From Falsiroseomonas sp044341625 (GTDB lineage: Bacteria; Pseudomonadota; Alphaproteobacteria; Acetobacterales; Acetobacteraceae): a stretch of 49,235 nt of DNA. Location of the stretch: assembly GCA_044341625.1 (NCBI GenBank), contig JBIIRI010000005.1, positions 1-49,235 on the forward strand. The letters are read 5' to 3'. A model generated the notes under the pieces. The model was given only the letters and a program-made list of their open reading frames with translations. It made no database searches and was not told where the DNA came from. The position numbers were made by a program, and so were the translations under genes. Shown here piece by piece: positions 1 to 9,156 of this stretch (its first letter is position 1; each line of letters opens with the position of its first letter).

Positions 1-7
1 ATACGTT

Positions 8-116
8 CAGGGGTCATCGGGCAGGGGTCATCGGGCAGGGGTCATCGGGCAGGGGTCATCGGGCAGGGGTCATCGGGCAGGGGTCATCGGGCAGGGGTTA
101 TCGGGCAGGGGTCATC
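8..116. repeat. 14-bp minisatellite, about 7.8 copies
   Basis: Seven full copies of the unit GGGCAGGGGTCATC lie head to tail from 19 to 116, with a partial copy at 8-18. One copy (89-102) carries a single C-to-T change. On the minus strand each unit reads ATG-ACC-CCT-GCC-CGA-TGA, and the TGA of one overlaps the ATG of the next as ATGA, so the array spells a chain of five-codon mini-ORFs (MTPAR). It lies immediately after the stop codon of the small membrane protein gene. The array may continue beyond the window start. It most likely arose by slippage; a function is not shown. Confidence 0.97.
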
Positions 117-351
117 ATGCGGTCCAGCGCCCCAGGAGGAAGCCAAGCAGCACCGCGCCCCCCAGCATCGCCGCCACGCCGCCGAGCAGCGCATGGGCCA
201 GCGGTAGGCCGATGGTGCCGAGCGCGACCAGCAGCGCCACCTTCCACCAGCGCGTCGTCGCGCCATCCCCATCCGGGGCCGGCTTGGCGCCAGGGGGCTT
301 GGCCGCCGGGCGCTTCGCGGGCGTGCTAGCCGTCGCCACGCCCGAGCGCAT
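115..351 (-). CDS. small membrane protein coupled to thyX
   Basis: This is a 78-aa protein of unknown function. Residues 1-33 are rich in Ala, Pro, Lys and Thr and look disordered. A charged and aromatic stretch (TTRWWK) is followed by two hydrophobic segments at about residues 38-55 and 57-73, ending GRWTA, which suggests a hairpin in the inner membrane with a cytoplasmic N-terminus. Its start lies inside the end of thyX (26-bp overlap, different frame), so translation is probably coupled and the pair is likely one transcript. The 14-bp repeat array begins right at its stop codon. I recognise no family, and the link to thymidylate synthesis is positional only. Confidence 0.7.
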   Translation of the reverse strand: MRSGVATASTPAKRPAAKPPGAKPAPDGDGATTRWWKVALLVALGTIGLPLAHALLGGVAAMLGGAVLLGFLLGRWTA

Positions 352-1267
352 CCATCAGCTCTCGCCATTCGCGCTTGGACAGGCCGGAGCCCTCCTGCGC
401 CACCTGCTCCCCAGCCACCATCCGGCGCAGGATCGCCAGCATCTGCGCCGAGAAGGTGACCGCGCCCAGGCGGTAATCCTTGAAGGCCCCGGCCGCGATC
501 GGCACCCAGGCCTCCACCGCTTCCATCATCGCTTCCGCATAGACGCGGATCTCGTATTGCGCGTGGGCATCGGCGCGCAGCGACAGGAAGTGGAACAGGT
601 TGTGGAGGTCCGTCTTCCAGTACCATTGCGTATAGGCGTTCAGCGTCAGGTTCATCCGCGCCAATTCCCGCGCCAGCCCCGCGCGTTCCGGATCGAGCGG
701 CTTGCCCGCCTCGTCCTCGTTCAGCATCTCGAGGTAGTGGTCGTAGTTGCGCGTCGCATCCTGCCGCAGCAGGTCGAGCACGCGCGCGGCCTCATCGCCT
801 TCCAGGACGGAGCCGCGCCCCTGGCGGTTGACGGCGGATTGCGCGGCCAGTTGCTCGGGCGCCGGGATGTAGAATTCCCGGTCCAGGATCGAATAGCGCG
901 CGGAGTATTCGTTCACATTCGCGGTGCGGTGGCGGATCCACTGGCGGGCCACGAAGATCGGCAGCTTCACGTGGAACTTGATCTCGCACATCTCGAAGGG
1001 GGTCGAGTGGCGGTGGCGCATCAGGTAGCGGATGAGGCCGCGATCCTCATTCGCCGCGCGGGTGCCGCGGCCATAGGACACGCGGGCGGCCTGCACGATG
1101 GCGGCATCGTCGCCCATGTAGTCCACCACGCGCACGAAACCGTGGTCGAGTACGGGCAGCGCCTGGAACAGGAGCGCCTCGATCGCGGGCACGGTGGGCC
1201 GGCGCGTCGGCGCGGTGCCCGCGCGCGCGGCCTCGATCTCCTGCTGCTGCTCGGCGGTCAGCGCCAT
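326..1267 (-). CDS. thyX: flavin-dependent thymidylate synthase ThyX
   Basis: ThyX makes dTMP from dUMP using methylenetetrahydrofolate as carbon donor and FAD/NADPH as reductant, in the cytoplasm. The diagnostic ThyX motif is present as RHRTANVNEYSARY at residues 112-125 and binds FAD and dUMP. The 313-aa length is typical of alphaproteobacterial ThyX. I chose the ATG at 1265-1267 because AAGGAAAG lies a good distance upstream. The frame stays open to 1510, but that extension would run through the divergent tmRNA gene and has no conserved sequence. The 3' end overlaps the start of a small membrane protein by 26 bp. No thyA is visible in the window. Confidence 0.96.
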   Translation of the reverse strand: MALTAEQQQEIEAARAGTAPTRRPTVPAIEALLFQALPVLDHGFVRVVDYMGDDAAIVQAARVSYGRGTRAANEDRGLIRYLMRHRHSTPFEMCEIKFHVKLPIFVARQWIRHRTANVNEYSARYSILDREFYIPAPEQLAAQSAVNRQGRGSVLEGDEAARVLDLLRQDATRNYDHYLEMLNEDEAGKPLDPERAGLARELARMNLTLNAYTQWYWKTDLHNLFHFLSLRADAHAQYEIRVYAEAMMEAVEAWVPIAAGAFKDYRLGAVTFSAQMLAILRRMVAGEQVAQEGSGLSKREWRELMDALGRGDG

Positions 1268-1310
1268 GGCCCATTCTTTCCTTAAACGGGGCCTTCCTAG
1301 CGGAAGCCTC

Positions 1311-1339
1311 TCGATTCCCATAGCGGGACCGCCTATATC
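1311..1339 (+). promoter_or_regulatory. possible ssrA promoter
   Basis: TATATC at 1334-1339 could be a -10 element that would start transcription near 1345, just before the acceptor piece of the tmRNA. The hexamer 17 bp upstream (TCGATT, 1311-1316) matches the -35 consensus at only three of six positions. The call rests mainly on position. Confidence 0.3.
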
Positions 1340-1344
1340 CCTGG

Positions 1345-1635
1345 ATGCCAGCTTGCTGGCTATGGCGATAAACACGATCCGGCATAAGCGTTGCGGACCC
1401 GGGGGCAGTGCCCGGCGCCTCCACCACTCGAACCGCCCTTGTCGGGGTGGCTGGAACGGGGGCGAAACAGGCTCGACGCGCGTGGTAAAGGGGTCGCTTT
1501 TGCCCGGCATTGTACCGCCGTTATCGGGCTAAATCCTAAGTGCGAACGACAACAGCCGCGAGGCTGTCGCACTCGCTGCCTAAATAGGTAAGCGCGGCTC
1601 GGGGGGCGCCGGGCAACAGAAGCCCCCCACTTATA
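1345..1635 (+). ncRNA. ssrA: two-piece (circularly permuted) tmRNA
   Basis: tmRNA with SmpB rescues stalled ribosomes and adds a degradation tag. The acceptor piece comes first and ends CGCCTCC-ACCA at 1416-1426, preceded by a 5-bp T stem (1399-1403 with 1411-1415) around the loop GGCAGTG. A 31-nt spacer (1427-1457) separates it from the coding piece, which begins GGGGGCG at 1458-1464. The two ends pair over 7 bp with a G.U at the third position, the alanine identity signal. CGACGC (1474-1479) pairs with GCGTTG (1388-1393) as helix 2. GCCCG (1502-1506) with CGGGC (1525-1529) gives a pseudoknot-1 stem before the tag frame. GGGGGGC (1601-1607) with GCCCCCC (1622-1628) closes the downstream structure. 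The outer 5' and 3' ends are estimates. The permuted order is the alphaproteobacterial form. Confidence 0.94.
1542..1583 (+). other. tmRNA proteolysis tag reading frame
   Basis: From the resume codon GCG at 1542 the frame reads ANDNSREAVALAA followed by TAA at 1581-1583. The ANDN start and the ALAA end match the general form of alphaproteobacterial SsrA tags, whose last residues are recognised by ClpXP. The non-encoded alanine on the charged tmRNA would precede this sequence. Confidence 0.95.
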
Positions 1636-1644
1636 CTCCCCACA

Positions 1645-1662
1645 AAACCGCTTCGCGGCTTT
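1645..1662. terminator. small hairpin between ssrA and the methyltransferase gene
   Basis: AAA-CCGC-TTC-GCGG-C-TTT forms a 4-bp GC stem extended by A-T pairs. Read on the minus strand the stem is followed by TTTTG, so it could terminate the leftward methyltransferase transcript as well as ssrA. The same 14-nt core, AAACCGCTTCGCGG, recurs at 33488-33501 in another convergent gap. Confidence 0.4.
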
Positions 1663-1708
1663 GCGGGGGCCCCGGTCTTGGCGCTGTTCCTGCGCGGTTG
1701 CGCTGCGT

Positions 1709-1740
1709 TGCCGCGGCAAAGCCGCGGCGCCGCCTGAGAG
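1709..1740. repeat. palindromic intergenic element, possible partial copy of the 40.1/42.7 kb repeat
   Basis: GCCGCGGC-AAA-GCCGCGGC (1710-1728) is a perfect 8-bp stem with a 3-nt loop, followed by GCCGCCTGAGAGGG. The order AAAGCCGCGG, GC-rich run, TGAG-GGG resembles the 3' end of the better copies at 40229-40260 and 42794-42830, but it is short enough that the relationship is only suggested. Nothing else is evident between 1663 and 1804. Confidence 0.4.
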
Positions 1741-1804
1741 GGTGGCGACCGATTTGTTTGGGCGTCCTTGACCACAGCTCAGGCCCATCGGAAGGACCAG
1801 TCCG

Positions 1805-2920
1805 TCACGCCAGCGGGGCGGTCCGGAATAGTGATACGCGCAGCCCGCCATGCGGCACCGGGGCGCTGCGGGGCAGGAAGGGAAGCCGGGTCTCATAGGC
1901 CAGGCGCGGTTCGCTGGTGACGATCCCGACCCGCCAGCCGCCGAAGCGGCGCAGCAGCGTCTGGCCGAGGGCGCCATAGAGCGGCGCGAGCTTCTCCGGA
2001 TTGCCCATGCGGCTGCCATAGGGCGGGTTGACGATGACCAGCCCCGGCGGGCCTGCCGGCGGCGCGATCTCGCTGATCGGGGCCTGACGGAATGCCGTGC
2101 CCTCGGCCACGCCGGCGCGTTCGGCATTGGCGCGGCTCATCTCGATCGCGCCCGCATCGCGGTCGCTGCCCTGGCAGAGCGCGGCCGGCACGCGGCTTCT
2201 GGTCACGCCGCGCATCGCAGCCCAGGCCGCCGCGTCGAAGGTCGCGAGTTGTTCGAAGGCGAAGCGCCGCGCGCGGCCGGGGTTCAGCCGCGCGGCGATC
2301 TCCGCCGCCTCGATCACGAAGGTGCCCGATCCGCACATCGGATCGAGCAGCGGCTCCGCGCCGTCATAGCCGCAGTCCCGCAGGAACAGCGAGGCCATGG
2401 TCTCCCGCATCGGCGCGGGGTTCAGCGCCTGCTTGTAGCCGCGCTTGTGCAGTGGCTCGCCGGAGGTATCGACGCTGATGGTGCAGATGTCGTCCTCGAT
2501 CCGCGCCATGACGACGATCTCAGCCTCGGGCGCGAGCGGCGCGCCGAGGGTCTCCCGGATCGCGGTCTCGATGCGCTGCGCGGCGGCGCCGCTGTGGTAG
2601 ATGCGCGATCCGGCGCAGGATGCCTCGACGCGGAAGGGCGTGTCGGGGCGCAGGATGGAAGCCCAGGGCACGCGCCGCGCCCGGTCGTCGAGTTGCGCGA
2701 GATGCACCACGCGGAACTGGTCGATCCGCGCCAGCACGCGCCCCGCGCCGCGAATCCAGAGATTGGCGCGCCAGACATCCGTCCAGCCGCCCCTCGTCAC
2801 GACCCCGCCCGGCACCGGCCGCGGCTGCTTGAACCCCTTGCCCGCCACTTCCGCGGCCAGGATGGGCTCGAGCCCCGGCGTGGCGGCGAGGAAGATCTCG
2901 AAATCGTCGGGCTTGGTCAT
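1805..2920 (-). CDS. THUMP-domain rRNA guanine-N2-methyltransferase (RlmL N-terminal type)
   Basis: This 371-aa class I SAM-dependent methyltransferase probably modifies 23S rRNA, as the family (the RlmL-type m2G methyltransferases) does in E. coli. The N-terminal part (about 1-160) corresponds to ferredoxin-like and THUMP RNA-binding domains, including the family-like KRGYKQALNPAPMRE at about 159-173. The catalytic domain has motif I LLDPMCGSGT at 191-200 and the NPPY catalytic loop at 298-301 (IVNPPYGSRMG). It lacks the second methyltransferase domain (RlmK part) of the E. coli fusion, which is normal outside gammaproteobacteria. The ATG overlaps the stop of the upstream gene by 4 bp, so the two are translationally coupled. 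The exact target base is not known from sequence. Confidence 0.9.
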   Translation of the reverse strand: MTKPDDFEIFLAATPGLEPILAAEVAGKGFKQPRPVPGGVVTRGGWTDVWRANLWIRGAGRVLARIDQFRVVHLAQLDDRARRVPWASILRPDTPFRVEASCAGSRIYHSGAAAQRIETAIRETLGAPLAPEAEIVVMARIEDDICTISVDTSGEPLHKRGYKQALNPAPMRETMASLFLRDCGYDGAEPLLDPMCGSGTFVIEAAEIAARLNPGRARRFAFEQLATFDAAAWAAMRGVTRSRVPAALCQGSDRDAGAIEMSRANAERAGVAEGTAFRQAPISEIAPPAGPPGLVIVNPPYGSRMGNPEKLAPLYGALGQTLLRRFGGWRVGIVTSEPRLAYETRLPFLPRSAPVPHGGLRVSLFRTAPLA

Positions 2921-3390
2921 CGTGCCCGCGGGGCAGGGCGGGCGGCGGCCTGGCTGTCGGCTAGGCCCTTGCCCATCAGCAGGCCCAATTCGCCCGGCCG
3001 GTCGCTGTATTCCCGCATTGTCCGATAGGGCACGGCGGTGATCTCCGCGATCAGGTTCAGCTTGGCGGCGGCATCGAGCGCGCTGAATTTCCGCGATCCG
3101 GGCCGGGCTTCATACAGCGCGGCCACCGCCTGCACCGTGCGGGGCGGGATCAGGCCGAGCACGCGCAGATGCTCCGGCGTGATCTCGGCGGCGGTCAGGG
3201 TGCGATTATGTGCGGCTGGGGCGGGCGCGGCGCTGGTTCCCGCGGGCGGTGTCGCGGTCAGGTCGCTGGCGCGGAAATCCAGCTCGGCGCCGTTGTCCTG
3301 TTCGATGAAGACGCGGTCCCCATCGCATTCCACAACCTTGCCGCTGCGCTTGCCGTCGCGGTGCCAGACCCGCTGTCCCACCGAAAACAT
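2917..3390 (-). CDS. unknown protein coupled to the rRNA methyltransferase
   Basis: This 157-aa protein has no function I can name. Residues 1-45 (MFSVGQRVWHRDGKRSGKVV and on to a Phe-Arg-Ala-Ser-Asp-Leu end) look like a small SH3/KOW-like beta barrel. An Ala/Pro/Thr linker follows, then a helical C-terminal domain from about residue 67 (NRTLTAAEITPEHLRVLGL). I chose the ATG at 3388-3390, which has GGAGGGTC upstream; the frame stays open well upstream but without conserved sequence. Its TGA overlaps the methyltransferase ATG as ATGA. A KOW-like domain beside an rRNA-modifying enzyme makes an RNA or ribosome role plausible, but this is inference. Confidence 0.75.
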   Translation of the reverse strand: MFSVGQRVWHRDGKRSGKVVECDGDRVFIEQDNGAELDFRASDLTATPPAGTSAAPAPAAHNRTLTAAEITPEHLRVLGLIPPRTVQAVAALYEARPGSRKFSALDAAAKLNLIAEITAVPYRTMREYSDRPGELGLLMGKGLADSQAAARPAPRAR

Positions 3391-3485
3391 GGCCAGACCC
3401 TCCGCGGAGCCTGGCGGGCATGCCGCAACTCCGGGAGGTATATGGCACGCCAGGCCGCGCGGGACGAGGCGCGGCCGGGCAGGGC

Positions 3486-3533
3486 GATCAGGCTTCGGGC
3501 GCGGCTGGGTGTCCAGCCGCGCCCGCGCCCTGA

Positions 3534-3535
<2 letters not shown>
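3486..3535. terminator. katG terminator, large two-part hairpin
   Basis: GGGCGCGGCTGG (3497-3508), a 4-nt loop GTGT and CCAGCCGCGCCC (3513-3524) form a perfect 12-bp stem. Outside it GATCAGG (3486-3492) pairs with CCTGATC (3529-3535), which includes part of the katG stop codon. There is no clear T run, so it may work with Rho or mainly protect the mRNA 3' end. Confidence 0.7.
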
Positions 3536-5744
<2,209 letters not shown>

Positions 5745-5927
5745 CTGTGTCTCCAATCCTGGTTGCGTGATCGACCTGGGCCAAGGCGGTGCCCGGGGTC
5801 GCGAAGCTGAAGCGCGCTGACGAAGCCCGAGGGACACCCGGAGCCGCACCGGCGGCGATCGTGTGGTCGGGGCATCGCTTGCTGCATCCCGAGAATAAAT
5901 GGAAGCTCCAATCTCTAACCAGTATGA

Positions 5928-5942
5928 TAGATGGTAACTATA
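5928..5942. promoter_or_regulatory. OxyR binding half-site
   Basis: ATAG-ATGGTAA-CTAT matches the OxyR consensus ATAGnTnnnAnCTAT at every defined position. It lies in the katG-oxyR divergent region, 21 bp before the oxyR ATG, so OxyR bound here would be expected to repress itself and activate katG. OxyR tetramers usually contact a second such unit one helical turn further on. I looked on both sides and saw only a poor match (CTAA at 5916-5919), so the second half is degenerate. Confidence 0.75.
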
Positions 5943-5962
5943 ACGGCAGCCCACCTGACCCG

Positions 5963-6880
5963 ATGAACCTCCGTGACCTCCGCTATCTCCTCGCCGTGGC
6001 CGAGCACGGGCATTTCGGCCGCGCGGCCGAGGCCTGCGGCGTCAGCCAGCCGACGCTCTCGGTCCAGCTCCGCAAGCTCGAGGAATTGCTCGGGGTGGCG
6101 CTGTTCGAGCGTAGCAGCAAAAGCGTGGCCCCGACCGCCGCCTGCGCCCGGCTGATCGGCCATGTCCGCGCGGCGGTGGCGGAGGCGGATGCGATCCTCT
6201 CGGTCGCGCGCGACCTGCGCGACCCCCTGGCGGGGCGCTTCCGGCTCGGCATCATCCCGACGCTCGCCCCCTACCTGCTGCCCCTGGTCTTCGCGCCGCT
6301 GCGTGAAGCGCTGCCGGCGCTGGAGGTGGAGCCGTGGGAGGACCAGACGACGGCGCTGCTCGACAGGTTGCGGGCGCATGAGCTGGATGCCGCGCTGCTG
6401 GCGACCGAGGTGGACGGGCCGGACCTGATGAGCCAACCGCTTTTCGCCGAACCCTTCCTGGCGGCACTGCCGCCCGAGCACCCGCTGGCCGGCCGCGATG
6501 AGGTGGCGGAGGCGGAGCTGGCGCGCGACATATTGGTGCTCGCGGATGGGCATTGCCTGCGCGACCAGGCGCTGGCGGCCTGCGGGCAGGGGGGGCGCAC
6601 CGGCGGGGCGCTGGGCGGCACGCTGCGCGCGGCGAGCCTTTCGACGCTGCTGAACATGGTGGCGGCCGGGTATGGGACGACGCTGATCCCGGGCCTCGCG
6701 GCCGGGGCGGCGCAGGATGCGGGGATCGTGCTGCGGCCGCTCGCGGCGCGGGCCGGGCGCATGGTCCGGATCGTCTGGCGCGCCAGCTTCCCGCGGCGCG
6801 CGGCGGCGGAGGCGGTGGGGGAGGTCATCGCCGGCCGCCTGCGCGGCTTCGCGGCCGGGGCGGCGGCGGGCACGGTGTAG
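5963..6880 (+). CDS. oxyR: peroxide-sensing LysR regulator OxyR
   Basis: This is a 305-aa LysR-family regulator of the OxyR type, the same length as E. coli OxyR. The winged helix-turn-helix is at residues 1-60 (MNLRDLRYLLAVAEHGHFGR then SQPTLSVQLRKLEELLG). The redox pair is Cys198 and Cys207 in DGHCLRDQALAAC, with the E. coli spacing of nine residues, so it should form the peroxide-induced disulfide. The start at 5963 fits the family N-terminus; the in-frame upstream ATG would add 13 residues and overlap the OxyR site. It is divergent from its expected target katG. Confidence 0.95.
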   Translation: MNLRDLRYLLAVAEHGHFGRAAEACGVSQPTLSVQLRKLEELLGVALFERSSKSVAPTAACARLIGHVRAAVAEADAILSVARDLRDPLAGRFRLGIIPTLAPYLLPLVFAPLREALPALEVEPWEDQTTALLDRLRAHELDAALLATEVDGPDLMSQPLFAEPFLAALPPEHPLAGRDEVAEAELARDILVLADGHCLRDQALAACGQGGRTGGALGGTLRAASLSTLLNMVAAGYGTTLIPGLAAGAAQDAGIVLRPLAARAGRMVRIVWRASFPRRAAAEAVGEVIAGRLRGFAAGAAAGTV

Positions 6881-6921
6881 CCTTTCGCCGCGCAACCGCG
6901 GCGCGGGGGCGGAAAAGCGAA

Positions 6922-6977
6922 GGGCGGAACCGCGTCGCGGTCCCGCCCTCTGCCCTGTTCGGCCGCTTCGGGCGGCC
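6922..6977. terminator. convergent terminator hairpins between oxyR and phoX
   Basis: GGGCGG-A-ACCGC (6922-6933) pairs with GCGGT-C-CCGCCC (6937-6948), an 11-bp stem with one A.C mismatch. A second stem follows, GGCCGC (6961-6966) with GCGGCC (6972-6977). Both sit between the converging ends of oxyR and phoX, so they probably end transcription from both sides. Confidence 0.6.
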
Positions 6978-6982
6978 GTGGG

Positions 6983-9040
6983 TCAGGTGCCGATGATCCC
7001 GCCGTCGGTCTTGGTGATGACGAGCGTGGCCGAAAGCGGCACGCCATCCCCATTCGGGAAGCGGCTGTTGACGCGCCCAGCCGCCCAGTCGGCTGCCGGC
7101 GTCGTCGCGCCCGGATGCTGCAGGTTCACGAACATCGTCCGCTTGTCCGGCGTGGTGATGACGCCGGTCACCTCCTGCCCGTTCGGGCCGGTCAGGAAGC
7201 GGCGGATCTCGCCGGTGACGGGGTTCGCCGCGAACATGGCGTTGTTGCCGAAGGGGGCCAGCGGGCCGCGCAGCTGCTCGCTTTCGCCGATATCGGTCTG
7301 GATCCACATCCGGCCATCGGCGTCGAACCAGAGCCCGTCCGGGCAGGCCAGCATGTTGTCCGCATTCACCGGCGCGTTGCCGGCGATGCGGCTGTTGCCC
7401 TCGGGGCCCGCGATCAGGAACAGGTCCCAGCTGAAGCGCGTCGCGGCATGGTCATCATTGGCCTCGCGCCAGCGGATGATCTGGCCGAAGCGGTTCTGCG
7501 CCCGTGGGTTGGCGGGATCCACCTGAGCGTCCGTCCGCCGCGTGTTGTTGGTCAGCGTGAAATAGACCTGCCCGTCGCGCGGATCGACCGCACCCCATTC
7601 CGGCCGGTCCATCTTGGTGGCGCCCACCGCATCCGCCGCGAGGCGCGTATTCACCAGCACCTCGCCCTGGTCGGCGAAGCCATTGGCCGCCGTCAGCGGG
7701 CCCGTGCCATGCCGCAGCGGCAGCCATTCGCCCGTGCCATCCGCGTTGAACTTCGCGACGTAGAGGATGCCATCGTCCAGCAGGGCGCCATTCGCGCTCG
7801 CGCGGTTGAAGGGGCGGGCGGAGACGAATTTGTAGATGTATTCGAAGGTGCTGTCGTCGCCGGAATAGGCGACCACGGGGCGGCCTTCCCGCGCCGGGCC
7901 GAACACCACGCCTTCATGCGCGAAGCGGCCGAGTGCGGTGCGCTTCACCGGCATGGCGTTCGGGTTGAAGGGGTCGATCTCCACGATCCAGCCGAAGGCG
8001 TTGGGCTCGTTCCGATAATCCTGGGTCGCATCCGCGCCCGTGCTGCTGGCGTTGAAGCGCGCGAATTCATCCGCACCACCCGGAACCTGGTCCCAATTGT
8101 AGCGTGCCTGGGAGGTGGGGACGCCGTAGCGCGCATGTTCGCGCGGCAGCGCCGGGCGGCCGTCGCGCTGGTCGAGGTTGCGGAAATAGCCCGCCCAGTT
8201 CTCCTCGGCCGTCAGATAGGTGTTCCAGGGCGTCACGCCATGCGCGCAGTTGTTCAGCGTGCCGCGCGTGCGGCTGCCGTCCGGGCTGTACTTGGTGCGG
8301 ACCAGCGCATGGCCACGCGCGGGGCCGGCGATCTCCATCGGCGTCGCGCCATGGATGCGGCGGTTGCGCGGATCGGCGACCACCGCCCATTGGCCATTCG
8401 CCTGCTTCGCGATCCGCACGATGGACACGCCATGCGCGAAGATCTCCTTGCGGACTTCCTCGGCGTCGCGCTGGTTGTCCACCAGCGGCATGCGGCCATT
8501 GCCGATGGACTGGCCGGCGGCGCGGGCGTGCAGGAAGCGCGGCTCGATGTATTCGTGGTTGATCGCGATCAGCCCGTCGGTGCTGCTGCCCTGGTCGGGC
8601 TCCCGGCCTTCGATGGGGAAGAAGTGCATCCCGTCATGATGCGCGCCGATCGCCTGGTCCTGCTCGGCGGCGGACATCTCCGGCAGCTTGCGCGCGGCCG
8701 GCTGGCCGTTCAGCGGGGTGCCGTGGGGGATCAGCACCTGGACCGAATAGCCTTCCGGCACCACGACGGTATCGTTGGGGCTGATCGGCACGGCCTTGAA
8801 GCCGATGGCCGGGCCGCGCGCGGCGGCGGCGGCAGGCGTGGCGGCCTGGGCCGCGGCGGGGCGCGTGCCGGCGGCACCGATGAAGCCGGTGATGGCGGCG
8901 CCCAGGCCCCCCATCAGCATCCCGCGCCGGCCAAGCCGCGCTTCCGCGATCTCGGCGAAGCTGCGGTTCGCCGAGGTGTTGGAGGGGATCTCGTCCCCCG
9001 CCTCGAGGTCATAGGGCAGGTTGCGGATGTCGTCCGGCAT
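6983..9040 (-). CDS. phoX: PhoX-type alkaline phosphatase, Tat-exported
   Basis: This 685-aa protein belongs to the PhoX family (DUF839), calcium- and iron-dependent periplasmic phosphatases that release phosphate from esters. The Tat signal is internal to a long N-terminus: ARLGRRGMLMGGLGAA, with the twin Arg at about residues 38-39 and a hydrophobic segment to about 65 ending in an Ala-rich cleavage region. Family-like segments include INHEYIEPRF, NNCAHGVTPWNTYLTAEEN and AHEGVVFGP. The C-terminal region contains the usual LACPDGLWFDADGRMWIQTD block. It stands alone between convergent oxyR and an ABC importer operon. The upstream region holds ATGAC direct repeats at 11-bp spacing resembling a Pho box. 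Confidence 0.92.
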   Translation of the reverse strand: MPDDIRNLPYDLEAGDEIPSNTSANRSFAEIAEARLGRRGMLMGGLGAAITGFIGAAGTRPAAAQAATPAAAAARGPAIGFKAVPISPNDTVVVPEGYSVQVLIPHGTPLNGQPAARKLPEMSAAEQDQAIGAHHDGMHFFPIEGREPDQGSSTDGLIAINHEYIEPRFLHARAAGQSIGNGRMPLVDNQRDAEEVRKEIFAHGVSIVRIAKQANGQWAVVADPRNRRIHGATPMEIAGPARGHALVRTKYSPDGSRTRGTLNNCAHGVTPWNTYLTAEENWAGYFRNLDQRDGRPALPREHARYGVPTSQARYNWDQVPGGADEFARFNASSTGADATQDYRNEPNAFGWIVEIDPFNPNAMPVKRTALGRFAHEGVVFGPAREGRPVVAYSGDDSTFEYIYKFVSARPFNRASANGALLDDGILYVAKFNADGTGEWLPLRHGTGPLTAANGFADQGEVLVNTRLAADAVGATKMDRPEWGAVDPRDGQVYFTLTNNTRRTDAQVDPANPRAQNRFGQIIRWREANDDHAATRFSWDLFLIAGPEGNSRIAGNAPVNADNMLACPDGLWFDADGRMWIQTDIGESEQLRGPLAPFGNNAMFAANPVTGEIRRFLTGPNGQEVTGVITTPDKRTMFVNLQHPGATTPAADWAAGRVNSRFPNGDGVPLSATLVITKTDGGIIGT

Positions 9041-9102
9041 GGTCTTGCATCCCTGGCAGGTGGCTGGGTAGCCGGCTTCTAATGTCTCGCGGTAACGGAT
9101 TT

Positions 9103-9131
9103 ACGCCAATCCCATGACAGATCGATGACGT
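9103..9131 (-). promoter_or_regulatory. putative Pho box upstream of phoX
   Basis: On the minus strand ACGTCAT, CGAT, CTGTCAT, GGGA, TTGGCGT gives three 7-bp units at an 11-bp period. The central unit equals the PhoB half-site CTGTCAT and the first differs at two positions. It lies 64-90 bp before the phoX start, a usual place for PhoB control. The third unit is weak. Confidence 0.5.
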
Positions 9132-9156
9132 GGCGGTGGTGCGTCCGCTTCCGCAC

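Noticed and set aside
8..116. CRISPR array
   Set aside because: The 14-bp units are directly adjacent with no spacers.
84..626. A 180-aa frame ending MTPAR inside the minisatellite
   Set aside because: It is a shifted shadow of thyX and the small membrane protein gene.
1268..1510. Longer thyX with a start at 1510
   Set aside because: The extension crosses the divergent tmRNA acceptor and part of its coding piece, shows no ThyX-like sequence, and the ATG at 1267 has a good ribosome site.
212..2127. Long open frames antisense or in other frames to thyX, the methyltransferase and other genes
   Set aside because: They are Arg/Pro/Ala-rich, lack domains, and appear throughout such GC-rich DNA as shadows of the true genes.
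5906..5920. Second OxyR unit next to 5928-5942
   Set aside because: Only CTAA fits, and it is one base out of the required phase.
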